This document shows positions 45,367-56,739 of a stretch of 64,000 nucleotides of DNA, piece by piece. Numbering within the stretch: position 1 is the first letter of the stretch; each line of letters opens with the position of its first letter. Origin of the DNA: Eleusine coracana subsp. coracana (Eukaryota > Streptophyta > Magnoliopsida > Poales > Poaceae); NCBI GenBank assembly GCA_032690845.1, contig CM064424.1, positions 30,304,228-30,368,227 on the forward strand, read 5' to 3'. The notes under the pieces are model-generated. The model made no database searches, had not been told where the DNA came from, and saw only the letters and a list, made by a program, of their open reading frames with translations. Position numbers and translations under genes: made by a program.

Positions 45367-46264
45367 CCTGACGCGCTCGACGTCACTGAGTGGCCGCTGC
45401 TCTCTAACTGCACCTAACATGCTTGGCGACATCAGATGATCATCGCATTGAGGCAAACTAGTGGACCAGGTGGAGAACCCTTGCTAGAACTTGCGGCGTG
45501 ATCTGAGGCCAGACCGACTTCTAGATTCTACCTTACGAGATCTTCCAGCGTGTAAGTGTGCTTTGTTTCTTGTTACTTTCATACACATAATTTTACTCAC
45601 TAATCATCACGATACTTTGCTGGCACAATGCTCGTCACTGCTCCGGACAAACCCTAGACTATTTAGCTGTCGGCGGCATGACACACTCATGTGATACCGG
45701 TGCATGGATCCGGGCCTTGACGAGCCCAATCTCATTGATGGCAAAGAGCAGCTCGATGGCGATAGTGGTGGCCTACCTTTATGGTGCTGGACGAAGATAG
45801 TAGTGGTGCGGCCATCTCGATGATGGCAATATGTCAAATACTGGTGGATTAGAGCGACTTCACCTAGAATTGGCGGCACCACACCTCGCTCCATCAATGC
45901 CCTGAGTACCTAGCGTTGGTGGTTGCTGCAGATGTATAAGTTGATAATCGTTGTGGCAAATCGGAGTTCTGGCCGATGGAGTGTCTGTGTGTTATGCGAC
46001 AACATCCTTGTGGAGGGGTTTGACACATGTGCCTTCTCCGGCATGGTTATTGAGGCAAGAGGTGCCTCCTATGTACCGTCCCCTCATCCTTCATGCGACG
46101 CGTACTTCAGGTGAGTTCTTGAATGCGTTGTTACGATTTGGTCAAGTGCGACTGGTTAGATAGAACTTCAATATTTTTTGCCTCTTGTTTTGGACAGCGG
46201 TCCAACATCTCATTTCTCCACATCTCGTGTATTTTTGTGTCCTATACTATATCACATTTTACCT
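44004..46264. other. Intergenic stretch, no gene recognised
   Basis: Several short ORFs (44175, 45112, 45491, 45607, 45923) have no recognisable domain or convincing splice structure. A (TC)27 tract lies at 45311-45364. A 20-bp phrase, TTAATGGCTCGG followed by CTTTTCC, is repeated at about 45073 and 45110. Unplaced transposon debris is likely. Confidence 0.45.
45311..45364 (+). repeat. (TC)27 microsatellite
   Basis: A pure run of 54 bp. Unlike the two LTR tracts, no TATA box follows at close range. Confidence 0.95.
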
Positions 46265-46869
46265 ACAGTGACGCACCAGACCTTATGGTGATCTCCTGAG
46301 CTCCATCATCTTGCACTCCTGTCCATCGGCTTACGTTCCTATTCCAGAGTTGATCTGATCTTCAATCACCATAGCTTACAATGACCTCACCGTAGCTTAT
46401 GATGACCTCATAAAGCTCCATCGATTATGTCCATCGACTTGCTTCCCAACCTTGATCGTTCCTTCTCCATGGCCACTCCTAGTGTCTAAGAGCCTAACTT
46501 TAGCATCCCAACATCCCTAACACTAGAGAGATGTAAAAGAATGACTCATGCCCTCTTGATAGTCCGGTTTTTTATGTACTCAAGCTTACAATTTAGTCAA
46601 GTGATGACACACACTCAAACCTAGTTATCCTTAGTCTTGATCCATCTCCATCACCGTGACTCTCAATGATCATGATCTTCATAGTTATCCACCAAGTCCT
46701 CATCAATCACCAAGGTGATCATTTATTGTATTCATATGTTGAGTTGATAAGTTGGTTCTACGTCCACAACACTAGATGTAGGCATTAGTATACATTTTAT
46801 GTTGGTACTCAATCACCAAAATATTCATACCTTTTAGGTGACATCACTCCAATGATCATGAAGCTTACA
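46265..46869 (-). mobile_element. Antisense fragment of a Maximus-type copia LTR, diverged
   Basis: Read on the minus strand from 46869 it gives TGTAAGCTTCATGATCATTG, then GGTATGAATATTTTGGTGAT, then GATGGAGATGGATCAAG and GACTATCAAGAGGG. These are in the same order as in the LTRs at 9894 and 20556. It is the 5' part of the LTR and fades out near 46265. Confidence 0.65.
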
Positions 46870-47754
46870 TATTGTTGTTGTCTAGCAATTTGTAACTCTG
46901 CACCAGTTATCCATCATCACATATTACTCCTGAGTAATGATCCTATCTTCATTTTTCTTTCCAGACGCCCTAAACATTGATGTAATATGCATGTAGCTTA
47001 CTTCCATAGAAGTTCCCAATAGTGATTTAGATAATGGATTGCTTTTCAATTTTAATAAAAATTAAAAATAGAGTTTTTTTTAGAATTAGAGCTTTCATTA
47101 ATTAACTAGCAGGGCTATGGGTTACAATCATTGTCCATGGTCCGTAAGTTTGACTTTGGGGTGACAAAAGGTCATTGGCCCTGGATACTAACCTGCGCAT
47201 TCATATGCCACTCTGTTCCAATGATCCTTTAACAAAAACAAAGTTAAAAATTAATCCACAAAATTCCTGCTCAGCTCCTTCATTAGTTCTAGAATGCCTG
47301 AGACTTAGACCGTTCGGGGTGTCACTTTCCCATAGCTCGATTAGGAATTTACAATCCCTTTTCGGCACAATTTTATGCTCCTCACATTGGATAGCTAAAC
47401 ATAATTTCTGTCAACAGGCTTTTGCTTCCATTGTCAGTACGCTCAATGCATACAAGTACCATACTGCTTTGGCGCCTCTGAAACTGCCATATGCTATGTG
47501 GAGAATTTCCAGATTACCAACAAAATTTAAGGTTTAGTAGGCATGGACTAGAAAATAGGAAAACAAAAGAGAAGTAAACAGAGGGAAACGAAAGACATGT
47601 CTATAATTAAGGTATATCATACAAAGAGATTTATTTTGAAGTTATTTCTTTACTACTCATGTGTTTTTGTTTTTGGCTAGCAATACCATTTGATTGTTTT
47701 CAACACCTTTGCTTTCATCTATACTCTGTCCCAATTTACTCGCCTTCTGGCCAT
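46870..47754. other. Intergenic stretch, no gene recognised
   Basis: One open frame at 47175-47537 (120 codons) shows no family signature and no splice context. Confidence 0.45.
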
Positions 47755-47762
47755 GTCTCAAC

Positions 47763-48216
47763 CTAAGTCACAAAGTTCCCGGAACGGTAGGGTCAAGGAA
47801 CGGGAACGTGGGATGTGGTATGCAACTTATTAAAAACTGGTACGTTTGAGGGTATATATCTTTGGAACGCTAATTTTGGAACGTGGAACATGAACAAAAT
47901 TTTTTTGGAATGATGGCTCGCTACAGATGGCTATTGGAACAACTATTGGAACAAGGGAATGAGGTAACACGGGCTATTGGAACAACTAGCTACAGATGGC
48001 TCACTGGCGGCCACCTTCTTACATAGGGACTAGAAAAATGGATAGCCCTCATCCTCCTCTCCTCTAAAATATCTTTTTCCCCCTAGAATCCTTTTTCACT
48101 GGGACGAGTTCCCACTAGTGACCCGGACGGTGACCCATGTCATTCCCGTTCCACGTTTTGGAACGATGTTCCCGGGACGAGGAACGTGGTCAAGTTCCAC
48201 GTTCCCGGTGACTTAG
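47763..48216. mobile_element. hAT-like MITE with an 8-bp target duplication
   Basis: GTCTCAAC occurs at 47755-47762 and again at 48217-48224. The ends are inverted: CTAAGTCAC at the left and GTGACTTAG at the right. Inside are many GGAACG and CGTTCC words, also in inverse orientation at the two sides (CCCGGAACGG near 47779; CACGTTCCCGG near 48199). An 8-bp duplication fits the hAT superfamily. No transposase. Confidence 0.8.
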
Positions 48217-48326
48217 GTCTCAACATCTACATAGATATTTGTTCTTGTAAATAGAAGACACTATACATTTGGTATATGGCTGAATGACAAGTAAACCGTG
48301 ATGAAATGAAAATGAGTACATGGTTT

Positions 48327-49733
48327 CTTCCACCGTCCATGTATAGAAGGCGCATTCCCGTTTTGTTTAGAGACTAAGAATATAGCCACTAAGTTTTAAT
48401 CGTTGTTTCTCCTGATGGCAACTCCTTGAAACATTTCGTTTTGCATTATAATTATGATCCAAACTTCCTGCCATGCATTGAAAGGATCCCTCATGGACCC
48501 GCATGTCATACAATAATTTCCATTTTGAAACTCCCCCCTGACCAAGATCATATCGTCATCACCAGATTCATTCATTTTCACAAGCTAATGGCGGCCAAAA
48601 ATCAAGTTTTTGGAGTGGCGCCCATGATAAAAAATTTGAAGCTGTGATCTGAATTAAAAATTCATGGCCGCGCCCTGGATCCAATTTTCATTGCTTCGCC
48701 CTTGATCCAATTTTCATCGACGCGTCAATAATCCAAATTTTGCCTATGACCTCTCTATAAAAGTTCAGGTCCATTCTCTGTTTGTCAACAATTTGGACTC
48801 CTCTCCTGAGATCAATGGTGGGCATAGACCTGAACAAAGACCCATAGTCAGATGGCGATGTAGGATTCGATCTCAATAATGTACCGACTCATCTTGATGT
48901 GAGAGTCGAATTTGATCTTAACACGATCCTGGCTGTTTTGTTCCTATACCCTGTTTCTGTATTTAATTGTTGTTGTGAAGAAATGTTCAGTCCTAGCTAT
49001 TTGTTTGTTGCTCTGTACTAGATTCTGACTCTGTACAAGTAAGTGATAATGACACTTTTCGGCATTGGGAATATGAAGGTGCTCCTTTTTTTACTATCTT
49101 GCCGTGGTGGTATTGTTATGATCTTGTTCCTCCATTTCTGAAAAACATCCGACAATACTAGCTCTGTGTTGATCACAGATGGTAATCCGAGAACCACATG
49201 ACCATGAGTAGTTTCTTATCGGCTCTGTGTTGACAACTGATCCTTATCCGACAACCGCATGACCATGAACAGTGCCTGTTGATTCTGAATGTTTTACTCA
49301 CATTGTAGAAGAACAGGTAAAGGATGTAAGTGACAGAGGAGAACAACATTCTACAGTAGGAGCTGCACCTTGCACCTATGGTTAGCGATACAGGATACTT
49401 TTTTTAACAATTCACATTTGCACAATTATTACAAGAATCAGATTGGTAAATTAGAGAAATTGGCATACATCAAGGCACCATTGATTCGATCGACACCTCA
49501 GAACGCCAATGCGGCAGCACGGTCGTGTAGGACTAGGCAGCGGTGATGGCAATAGGGAAATGAACGAGGTCTGTTTTAGTACTTGAAAGAAGAAGCGGAG
49601 GCGACGCCGACTTAACTGCTGCTCATCATCCAACGCCCACGCATGAGGAACGATGAGCCTCAGGGGAAATGTGCCCTCTTTTCATGGAAAAATCAAAAAC
49701 AAAAATGCGCCTTCTATACATGGACAAAGGGCG
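48327..49733. mobile_element. Mariner-like (Stowaway-related) non-autonomous element
   Basis: Inverted ends share GTCCATGTATAGAAGGCGCATT: left at about 48335, right as AATGCGCCTTCTATACATGG (about 49703-49722). TA follows at 49734-49735; the left TA is mutated. Inside, from the ATG at 48813, the translation MVGIDLNKDP, then a stop, then GFDLNNVP and EFDLN suggests the start of a mariner-type transposase with repeated DLN motifs, now broken. That last point is from memory of plant mariner proteins. A near-repeat (GCTCTGTGTTGA...CCGCATGACCATGA) occurs at 49158 and 49220. Confidence 0.65.
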
Positions 49734-50431
49734 TACTTATCTAGTCTCGTAGATGTAGTGATGAAAGGTTGTGAAATATGCATAATAATTTGTGATTATT
49801 GTTCAAGTTTGCTTTAATTAAGGTGGATGTTTTCCATCCAAAATGCATGCCCCATTATTATTGTAATTCTTCTTTCAAATCAACCATTTATTTGATGGCT
49901 CCTACAATAAGATGAGCTGAAAGCAGTCATTTTCCTTGTTATTAACTAAGCAAATGAAGAAGTCGATGCTTACTAACAAATGTTCACTATATTGTCCCTT
50001 CACCTTTTGGCTTTAGAAAGCATGTTTTCATGACTCTTAGGATTGAACTCAAATAATGTTTTAACATGTTTTTAATATGTTTTTAAAAGTTACAAATTAT
50101 TCAGATCCCATCGGTATGGAAACCTTACACAACAGTTTGAGAGTAAATCCCAACTTTAAACTACTAGTAAAATATACATACAACTTATTAGTTCATTGCT
50201 TTCAAAACTAATACTTCAAATCCATATAAATCAAATTTTAAGAAAGAAATCGTAAATCTATGGGTGCAAACTGATCGTAGCTGATAAAGTTACTTGTGAT
50301 GGAACATATTCATCCATATTCAGATCCTAGATTTGATATGGATATTGTATAAATATAACTAATGACATCTCATGACCTGACTTTGTGAATCTTAAAACAC
50401 AACCGGCCTAGTCTCTCGTTGGCCCTCATAG

Positions 50432-50480
50432 GGATAGAGTACCTTTTCTTCAAAAAAAAAAAAAAAAGGATAGAGTACCT
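50432..50480 (+). repeat. 13-bp direct repeat around a poly(A) mini-insertion
   Basis: GGATAGAGTACCT occurs at 50432-50444 and 50468-50480. Between them are TTTCTTC and 16 A (50445-50467). The layout is that of a retroposon copy truncated almost to its tail. Confidence 0.75.
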
Positions 50481-50978
50481 GTGTGTATTTATATTGATGA
50501 ATATACTCATATATGTATGTACCATGTATTTCAGAAAAGGAAAAGATTTTACAGTGGCACACTGGCAGGATGGTTTTGGATCTCCACGTCACGTTATATT
50601 CCAAAAAAGTGCTTTGCGTGAGCACCGACAAACAAGTGCCGAAATTCACTGTAGGGAAATGATACACTGGTCCAGATCTACACTGGGACTTGCGCCGACA
50701 GATGTGTTTCGCAGCATCTCGCGACACTCGTCAGAGACACCCCCAACAGTTTATTGATGCGAACATGGGGTCTCGCGGCTCTATTGCTAGAATCTCCCAT
50801 GCGGCCGACGATCCAGAGCAATAATGTAGCGACTGATTGCTCGTGTCAGTGTCAACTCACAAATAGCACTCCTGCATGCACACCCACATGCACGCACGCC
50901 CTCTGCCGGGGCCGGGCGACTGAATGCGGACATGCCCTCTGATCCAATCCAGAAGCTCTAGTAGCGTCTCCACGCGAT

Positions 50979-50990
50979 GCCTATTTAAAG
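50979..50990 (+). promoter_or_regulatory. TATA-like box of the expansin gene
   Basis: CCTATTTAAAGG about 60-70 bp upstream of the start codon, with a CA-rich region after it that would hold the transcription start. Confidence 0.5.
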
Positions 50991-51048
50991 GGCACAACCT
51001 GTAAAGACCTTCGGCCATTAGCATCCTTCCTTCATCTCGCTGAGTGAT

Positions 51049-52025
51049 ATGGAGGCAACGGGCTCGTCACTCTTTCGCGTTCTTGCGTTGCTTGCTACGA
51101 CATGCTTCCTTTGGCAGGAAGCTGCGTGCTTCACGGCGTCCGGTCTGAACAAGGCGTTCGCCACTTTCTATGGCGATAGCGATGCTTCAGGGACCATGGG
51201 TAGGAAAATTTCTTTCAACTCGAGTGTTCAGTCCAAATTAAAGCTGGCTAATATAATCCGTGTCTTGTTTGTATGCAGGAGGGGCCTGTGGCTACGGGAA
51301 TCTTTACTCGACAGGGTACGGTACGAACACGGCGGCGCTGAGCACGGCGCTGTTCAACGACGGCGCGTCGTGCGGGCAGTGCTTCCGGATCATGTGCGAC
51401 TACCAGGCGGACCCGCGGTTCTGCATTCCCGGCACATCGGTGACTATCACAGCGACCAATTTCTGCCCGCCCAACTACGCGCTATCCAACGACGCCGGCG
51501 GTTGGTGCAACCCGCCTCGCCAACACTTCGATATGGCTGAGCCGGCCTGGCTCAAGATCGGCATCTACCGGGGAGGAATCGTGCCGGTGATCTACCAAAG
51601 GTGATGATCGAGTGCCAAATTAACAGACATATATCTTTATGATAGTGAAGTTCATACGTCGGCTCCTCTTTCATGATTTTACTCGATTAATGTTGGTGAC
51701 GTATAACATGTGTAGGGTGCCATGTGTGAAGCAAGGAGGGGTCCGGTTCACCATCAACGGCCGCGACTACTTCGAGCTGGTGCTGATTACCAACGTCGGC
51801 GGCTGCGGGTCAATCCAGTCAGTGTCGGTCAAGGGCTCAAGGACCGGGTGGATGGCCATGTCAAGGAATTGGGGCGTCAATTGGCAGTCCAACGCGTACC
51901 TAAACGGGCAAAGCCTGTCATTCCAGGTTACTACCAGCGATGGGCAGACTAAGACTTTCCTTGACGTGGCTCCGGCCAACTGGGGCTTCGGGCAGACCTT
52001 TTCTACCTCGCAGCAGTTCTCTTGA
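51049..52025 (+). CDS. EXPA: Alpha-expansin, three exons
   Basis: Exons 51049-51199, 51279-51600 and 51716-52025 with GT-AG introns of 79 and 115 bp splice to 260 aa, the usual length for the family. Residues 1-27 form a signal peptide. The GH45-like domain starts near residue 38 (ATFYGDSDASGTM, GGACGYGNL). It contains the Cys-rich core (CGQC, FCIPGT, NFCPPNY), the alpha-type insertion GGWCNPP at 124-130, and HFD at 133-135. The C-terminal cellulose-binding-like domain (CBM63) follows from about 165 (TGWMAMSRNWGVNWQS, LSFQVTTSDGQT). The WCNPP insertion and HFDMAEPAW make it alpha rather than beta. Expansins loosen cell walls at acid pH without hydrolysis and act outside the cell. The gene looks intact. 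A LINE stub lies 138 bp past the stop. Which EXPA paralogue it is cannot be told. Confidence 0.95.
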
Positions 52026-52150
52026 AGGACAGTCTTGATTTCTGACGAGTGACGTCCTCTGTATGTCTTGAACAGTGGCGTGTGCAAAGCTACACGCGCG
52101 TCCTATATCCTTGTCCTGAGGTGATATGCCGGACGAATTTTATCTTTCCC
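52026..52150 (+). other. 3' flank of the expansin gene
   Basis: It should contain the 3' UTR. The LINE insertion follows at once; whether the poly(A) site lies before or after it is not evident. Confidence 0.4.
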
Positions 52151-52162
52151 CACTGCATATAC

Positions 52163-52643
52163 GGTGCTGAGTGCTGGCCTACGAAAAGACGACATGTTCA
52201 ACAACTAAGTGTAGCAGAGATGCGTATGTTGCGTTGGTTTTGCGGGCATACAAGAAGAGACCGAATACGGAATGAAGATATCCGGGACAGGATAGGAGTG
52301 GCACCTATCGAGGAGAAATTGGTTCAACATCGGTTGAGATGGTTCGGACATGTCCAACGGAGACCTCCGGAGGCGCCGGTATGTAGTGGGGTTCTAAAGA
52401 GAGATGCTAATGTTAAGAGAGGTAGAGGCCGACCTAACTTGACTTGGGACGAGTCGGTTAAGAGAGACCTGAAGGCGTGGGATATCCCTAAGGAGCTAGC
52501 TATGGATAGGAGTGCTTGGAGACTAGCAATAGACGTGCCGGAACCGTGATTCTCTTCTTTTTTGGGTTCCCATGGGTTTCATCTCTAGCCTACCCCAACT
52601 TGCTTGGGATAAAAAGGCTTTGTTGTTGTTGTTGTTGTTGTTG
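52163..52643 (+). mobile_element. 5'-truncated RTE-type LINE with a (TTG)n tail
   Basis: The 12-bp CACTGCATATAC stands at both sides (52151-52162 and 52644-52655). The insert encodes the C-terminal end of a non-LTR reverse transcriptase (YGAECWPTKRRHVQQLSV, MRMLRWFCGHTRRDRIRNE, RLRWFGHVQRRP, DRSAWRLAI) with an open frame to 52549. It ends with TTG repeats (52618-52643), the tail type I associate with plant RTE elements. Truncation near GAEC left only about 480 bp. Confidence 0.9.
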
Positions 52644-52655
52644 CACTGCATATAC

Positions 52656-52884
52656 TGCTTTCTCCATCACATTACAACGTTATAAAACCAAACGTATAGC
52701 ATATTTTTGTTGTGTAGTATATTCCAAGATGATCATCAGGTTATCTGAAATGCTGTACCAATGTCAGTCAAGAGATTAGATTTATTCAGCCTAATCGACA
52801 CGATAAGATTTGCTCTTTTCTGTTACAAACGCTTAAGGGCAGGTATAATGCTACATATAAGCGGTATCATAGCCGGTCTCATGC
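52656..52884. other. Spacer between LINE and Tat element 2
   Basis: No gene or repeat recognised. Its last five bases are CATGC (52880-52884), the expected left target duplication of the Tat element that begins at 52885. Confidence 0.4.
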
Positions 52885-53831
52885 TGTCGAGGGTAAATAT
52901 CGGTATGCCACGTGGTGCCCCCTAATAGCTAAGGGGGACCCATGTGGGCTCCACCTGAAAAATGCCCACGCGGTAAGGACCCACTCTGAACCGCGAAAGC
53001 CGTGTCGCGGTCCCGACTCACCCTACCCTTAGGCGGACGGTAAACGGCCACGATTCGTTTGACCCCTTGGCAAGAGTCGAGCGACCCGTCGTGCCTGACC
53101 CCCTCCGCAGGGGTCGGGAGCCCTGTCGCGCCTCAATCCTGTCCGACCCTGCAGAGGGGGTCGGGAACACCCGTCACGGACCCCGTACAGTCTTCAGATG
53201 GGCTTCACCACCTCTGACCCTCTCGAACTAGGAGTCCGAGCCCCGACAAGGCGAGGCCAAAAATGGCGGAATGGAGAAACTCGATTACCCTGGCAGACAT
53301 AACCGATCCCAACCCCAAGTGGACCCAAGAAGGTCTGACATGGCGTCCTAATCCCGACTGAGGATAGGCGATCGAGCCAGTGACTCTCAACGGTCAACCG
53401 TTTGGCCTTAAATGCCGCACCCGACACGCTTCCATAGTATCAGGGGGTCAAATCCCCCGTACGCCACATCACCACCATCGTCGCCCATGCCTGCTAATGC
53501 AAGAGGGTGCAGCAGGGCACTTGATGATGCCTCCGTCCGATGACACGCACAACAGTGGCGGTATAGGACGATCGATGGACAGGAGTGATGATCACCCGAC
53601 CGCATAACATGACAGCGCCCATGAGGCACCATGCCACGTCCCTTTAAGCACGCCATCAACAGTGGCTGAGAGGACGTGACCCAACGATGGAAGGCGGGGG
53701 CAGGCCTATGGCATAGCGTCACCCCTAGTCACAGAGATTGTGTAACAGGACGGTCAAGACTTGAAGACCACGGTCATCAAACAGGAGTTCAGCCTCCTCC
53801 AACACGACTTCAGCAACTACGCACGTGTAGA

Positions 53832-53876
<45 letters not shown>

Positions 53877-54160
53877 AATGGGTTCATCCCCTCAGAATAT
53901 AAAGGGGAGCCTTTTTCTTCTTCTGGAGGATAGACACAACACAACACACTCACTCGCACCCGAGACTTGGAGCATCCCCTCCTCTCTCGCCACCATTGTA
54001 CTCGACTCCGAAGCAAGTAACACGAGCAGGCCCGAGAACTGGACGTAGGGGTTCACCCCGAACTAGTATAATCCCTCGTGTCCTCTTGCTAAGCCATTAC
54101 CGAATCCAAAGCACACACCCCGAGAACAAATTCTACTAGCTGGTGATCAAAACACTGACA
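52885..54160 (+). repeat. 5' LTR of Tat element 2
   Basis: It starts TGTCGAGGGTAAATATCGG and ends CACTGACA. About 1.28 kb. A CT tract at 53835-53875 is followed by AATATAAAGGGG (53896). Repeated GGGTCG words fill its 5' half (53030-53170). Confidence 0.85.
53835..53875 (+). repeat. (TC)20 microsatellite in the LTR promoter
   Basis: A pure run ending about 20 bp before the TATA box, at the same place as the longer tract at 27883-27960. Confidence 0.95.
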
Positions 54161-54180
54161 GTTGGCGTGCCAGGTAGGGG
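54161..54180 (+). other. Primer-binding-type site of Tat element 2
   Basis: GTTGGCGTGCCAGGTAGGGG directly follows the LTR and matches the site in element 1 with two differences. Confidence 0.65.
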
Positions 54181-54183
54181 ATT

Positions 54184-56520
54184 ATGCACGTTTTGCCTCA
54201 TCACTTTTCAGTTCGGATGGCTACTCTCCCTCCTTTCTGGGTTTCTGGCAGCAGCGTCTTCTTTGGGAGCCTCGAATTCATCGTCACCGCCGACCGGAAT
54301 CTACTGTGCGTTAGCACTCTGGCTTCTCCGTCACCTTCGACCCCAGCGCCCGCCAGCAAGGCGGCGCGCCCCTGGTGGCTGGAGGATTCGGATGGTGCGC
54401 TCGACTTCGGGATCACGAAAGACGGGACGATGAGGTTCGTCGATGAGCCAGTCCTGGACCCCATTGCAAAAGCCATCATCATCGCCACCCAGGCGATGTG
54501 CGCGGTTCAGCTCAGGCACACCGGGTCGCGCGGTGTCGCCTGGTCATGCCGACCAGCTGTGGCTCCACCTGGAGCGCTACCTGGGCCCTACGCCCAACCA
54601 TGACGACCTTCGCCATTTCGCGTTCGCCTTGGCGAACATCCACGGGAAACTCCTCGGTGGAGAGCCTCTTCATCCGTGCTGACTCGCTGAAAACCCCTCC
54701 GGGGGCTATCCGTACAGTTTACGGAATGCTGCGGGGTGCTTTCAGGACGTAGTCCTTAGGCCCGCCGCCCATGGTCTTATCGACCCGGTTTTCGTTGGTG
54801 TGATCGATCGCCCCGACGAATCATTCTTTGACCTCCTTGATGTGGGGTCCCTAGAGGATGATGACTCGGACTCCGAGAGCTCAGAGGGGAGCTGCACCCC
54901 CCCCCCCCCCCCGCGCGGTGCAACATGGTGCGACTCGCGCCCTTGCCCGAGGCAGGAGATCCCGGCACCTCAGCCGCCGGAGCCTTGGCCAACCTCGCAA
55001 CACCTGATCCGATGAACCCGACGATGGGTGTGAAGGAAGGGGAGGCGCTCGTTGACGTCCCCGTCACTCCTAGCACCGGACCCTAGCCTGTGCCTCGCCC
55101 CGACGACATACAGCAGCGGCTGAAGGCCCGGTGAGTGGAGCTCGAAGAAACCTGACGCCAGCTGGAATATGAGAAGGAAGAAATTGACCGCGAGCTAGCC
55201 CGCGCCACCATTGGCGGACGCGCCCTCGCCATGGCCCGCGACGTCCAGCAGCGCATCGTCACTGATGACCAAGGATCCCCGCAGTTCACCCGCACAGGGA
55301 AAAACATAGCAGCGGTTGTCACGCTGCTCAAAACTCTCCCGGAGCCCATTACGCCCGAGGCCTAGCGAGCCCAACGCGAGGTGGCCGCACTCCTAGCCAA
55401 GGCCGCCGAGCTTCAGGCGGCGACCTCGTTCAGGTGAGCCGCTCAATCCAGCCAACGAATCTCCGCCTCCAGACATGCGGGGGGAGACGGCGCTGCCGGG
55501 TCACAGCAAAACTCGGTCCGGCAACCGGCCCTCGCAGGGGGCACACCCAAGAAAGCCTCGGTCCATGACCGAATTGGGGCGAAGCGCGACGCGCGCCACA
55601 CCCTCAAGGCGCATGAGCAGGAGAAGGAATGACTCCACAAAGAAAGGGGTCGTCAACCGTGTTGCGAAGGCCGGTATGATGACACCGACAAGGAGCGGAG
55701 CCGGAGCCCAAGCCCTCCCGGGCCGCGGGTCTTCAGTCGGCGCATCCGAAGCGCCGATTTCCCCACACGTTTCTGCACTCCTGCGACCATCAGCAAATAC
55801 GCGGGGGAGACGGATCCCGATCTCTGGCTTGAGGACTATCACCTCGCATGCCAGGCAGGTGGAGCCATCGATGACCTAGCCATCATCCGTAACCTCCCCC
55901 TGTACCTCGCGGACTCGGCCCACGCCTGGCTCGAGCACCTCCCCAAGGGTTAGATTTATGACTGGGGCGACTTGAGGGACATTTTTGTTGGCAACTTCCA
56001 AGGGACGTACGTTCACCTGGGCAACCCTTGGGACCTCAAGAACTACCGGCAAAAGGTCGGCGAGTCCCTTAGGGATTACATCCGGCGCTTTAGCAAGAAG
56101 TGCAACGAACTGCCCAACATGGGCGACGTGGACATCATCGGTTCCTTCATCTCTGGCACCACTTCAGAACAACTCATTCATGAGCTGGGTCGAAAGGGCC
56201 CACGTATGGCGCGCAAGCTCTGGTGAGGAGTGTATTGGGGCGGTCCTTTAGCGAGTGCCGGAGAGCAAAGGCAAAGGCAAACGGGAGGAAGAGGCCGGCG
56301 ACGGTGCCTCCGACCACCCGAAGAAGAAGAAGAACAAGTCTCGAGGCACACGTGGCCCCGTCGTGGCCGCCACTGACCGCAAACCACCGAGACCTACGAC
56401 AAGGGAGGCTCTGAACCACTTCGAGAAGAAGTGGAATGTCTCATGCCCGAACCATGGGTTCCCCGTCAAGCACCTCCTCAAGGACTGCTCCACGATGAAG
56501 AAATTCCTCTGAGAGGAAGC
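54184..56520 (+). pseudogene. Gag of Tat element 2
   Basis: An N-terminal Pro/Ser/Arg-rich part starts at 54184. The gag core is at about 55790-56220: ISKYAGETDPDLWLEDYHL, NLPLYLADSAHAWLEHLPKG, LRDIFVGNFQGTYVHL, KVGESLRDYIRRFSKKCNEL, ISGTTSEQLIHELG. A Lys/Arg-rich tail is followed by a nucleocapsid-type motif, CPNHGFPVKHLLKDC (56442-56490), a variant of the zinc knuckle with two His between the Cys. In-frame stops occur at 55084, 55363, 55951 and 56512, so full-length Gag cannot be made. Confidence 0.85.
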
Positions 56521-56739
56521 CAAGAAAGGAGAAGCGGGGAAGGCGCTGGGGCCCAAGGTGCAGGACCCCACGGACGACGACAACAACAACGAGCAAGGGG
56601 GGCCAGTCTTCCCTAATCCCAAGGCCTGCCGCATGATCTTCACGGGACCCGAGTCCTGGGGAAGCCTCCGCACCTCGAAGATCGAGCGGCACATGGTCTT
56701 CACGGTAGAGCCCGCCACCCCAGCATTCCTTAAATGGTA

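Larger units (their letters stand above)
49734..51048 (+). other. Upstream region of the expansin gene
   Basis: AT-rich to about 50400. A TATA-like CCTATTTAAAGG lies at about 50979, some 70 bp before the ATG. Just upstream is a GC-richer block (50760-50950) with an open frame at 50754-50942 that shows no motif. A 13-bp duplication around a poly(A) run lies at 50432-50480. Confidence 0.5.

Noticed and set aside
45112..45417. Possible short secreted or leader peptide before a CT tract, resembling a 5' UTR with TC repeats
   Set aside because: No exon follows with a known domain. The hydrophobic look comes from TCT/CTC codons.
47175..47537. 120-codon frame with start and stop
   Set aside because: No recognisable motif, no clear promoter or splice context, and AT-rich surroundings. 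It could be chance.
54777..55349. Open frames on the minus strand across the gag region
   Set aside because: They are shadows of the plus-strand gag reading.
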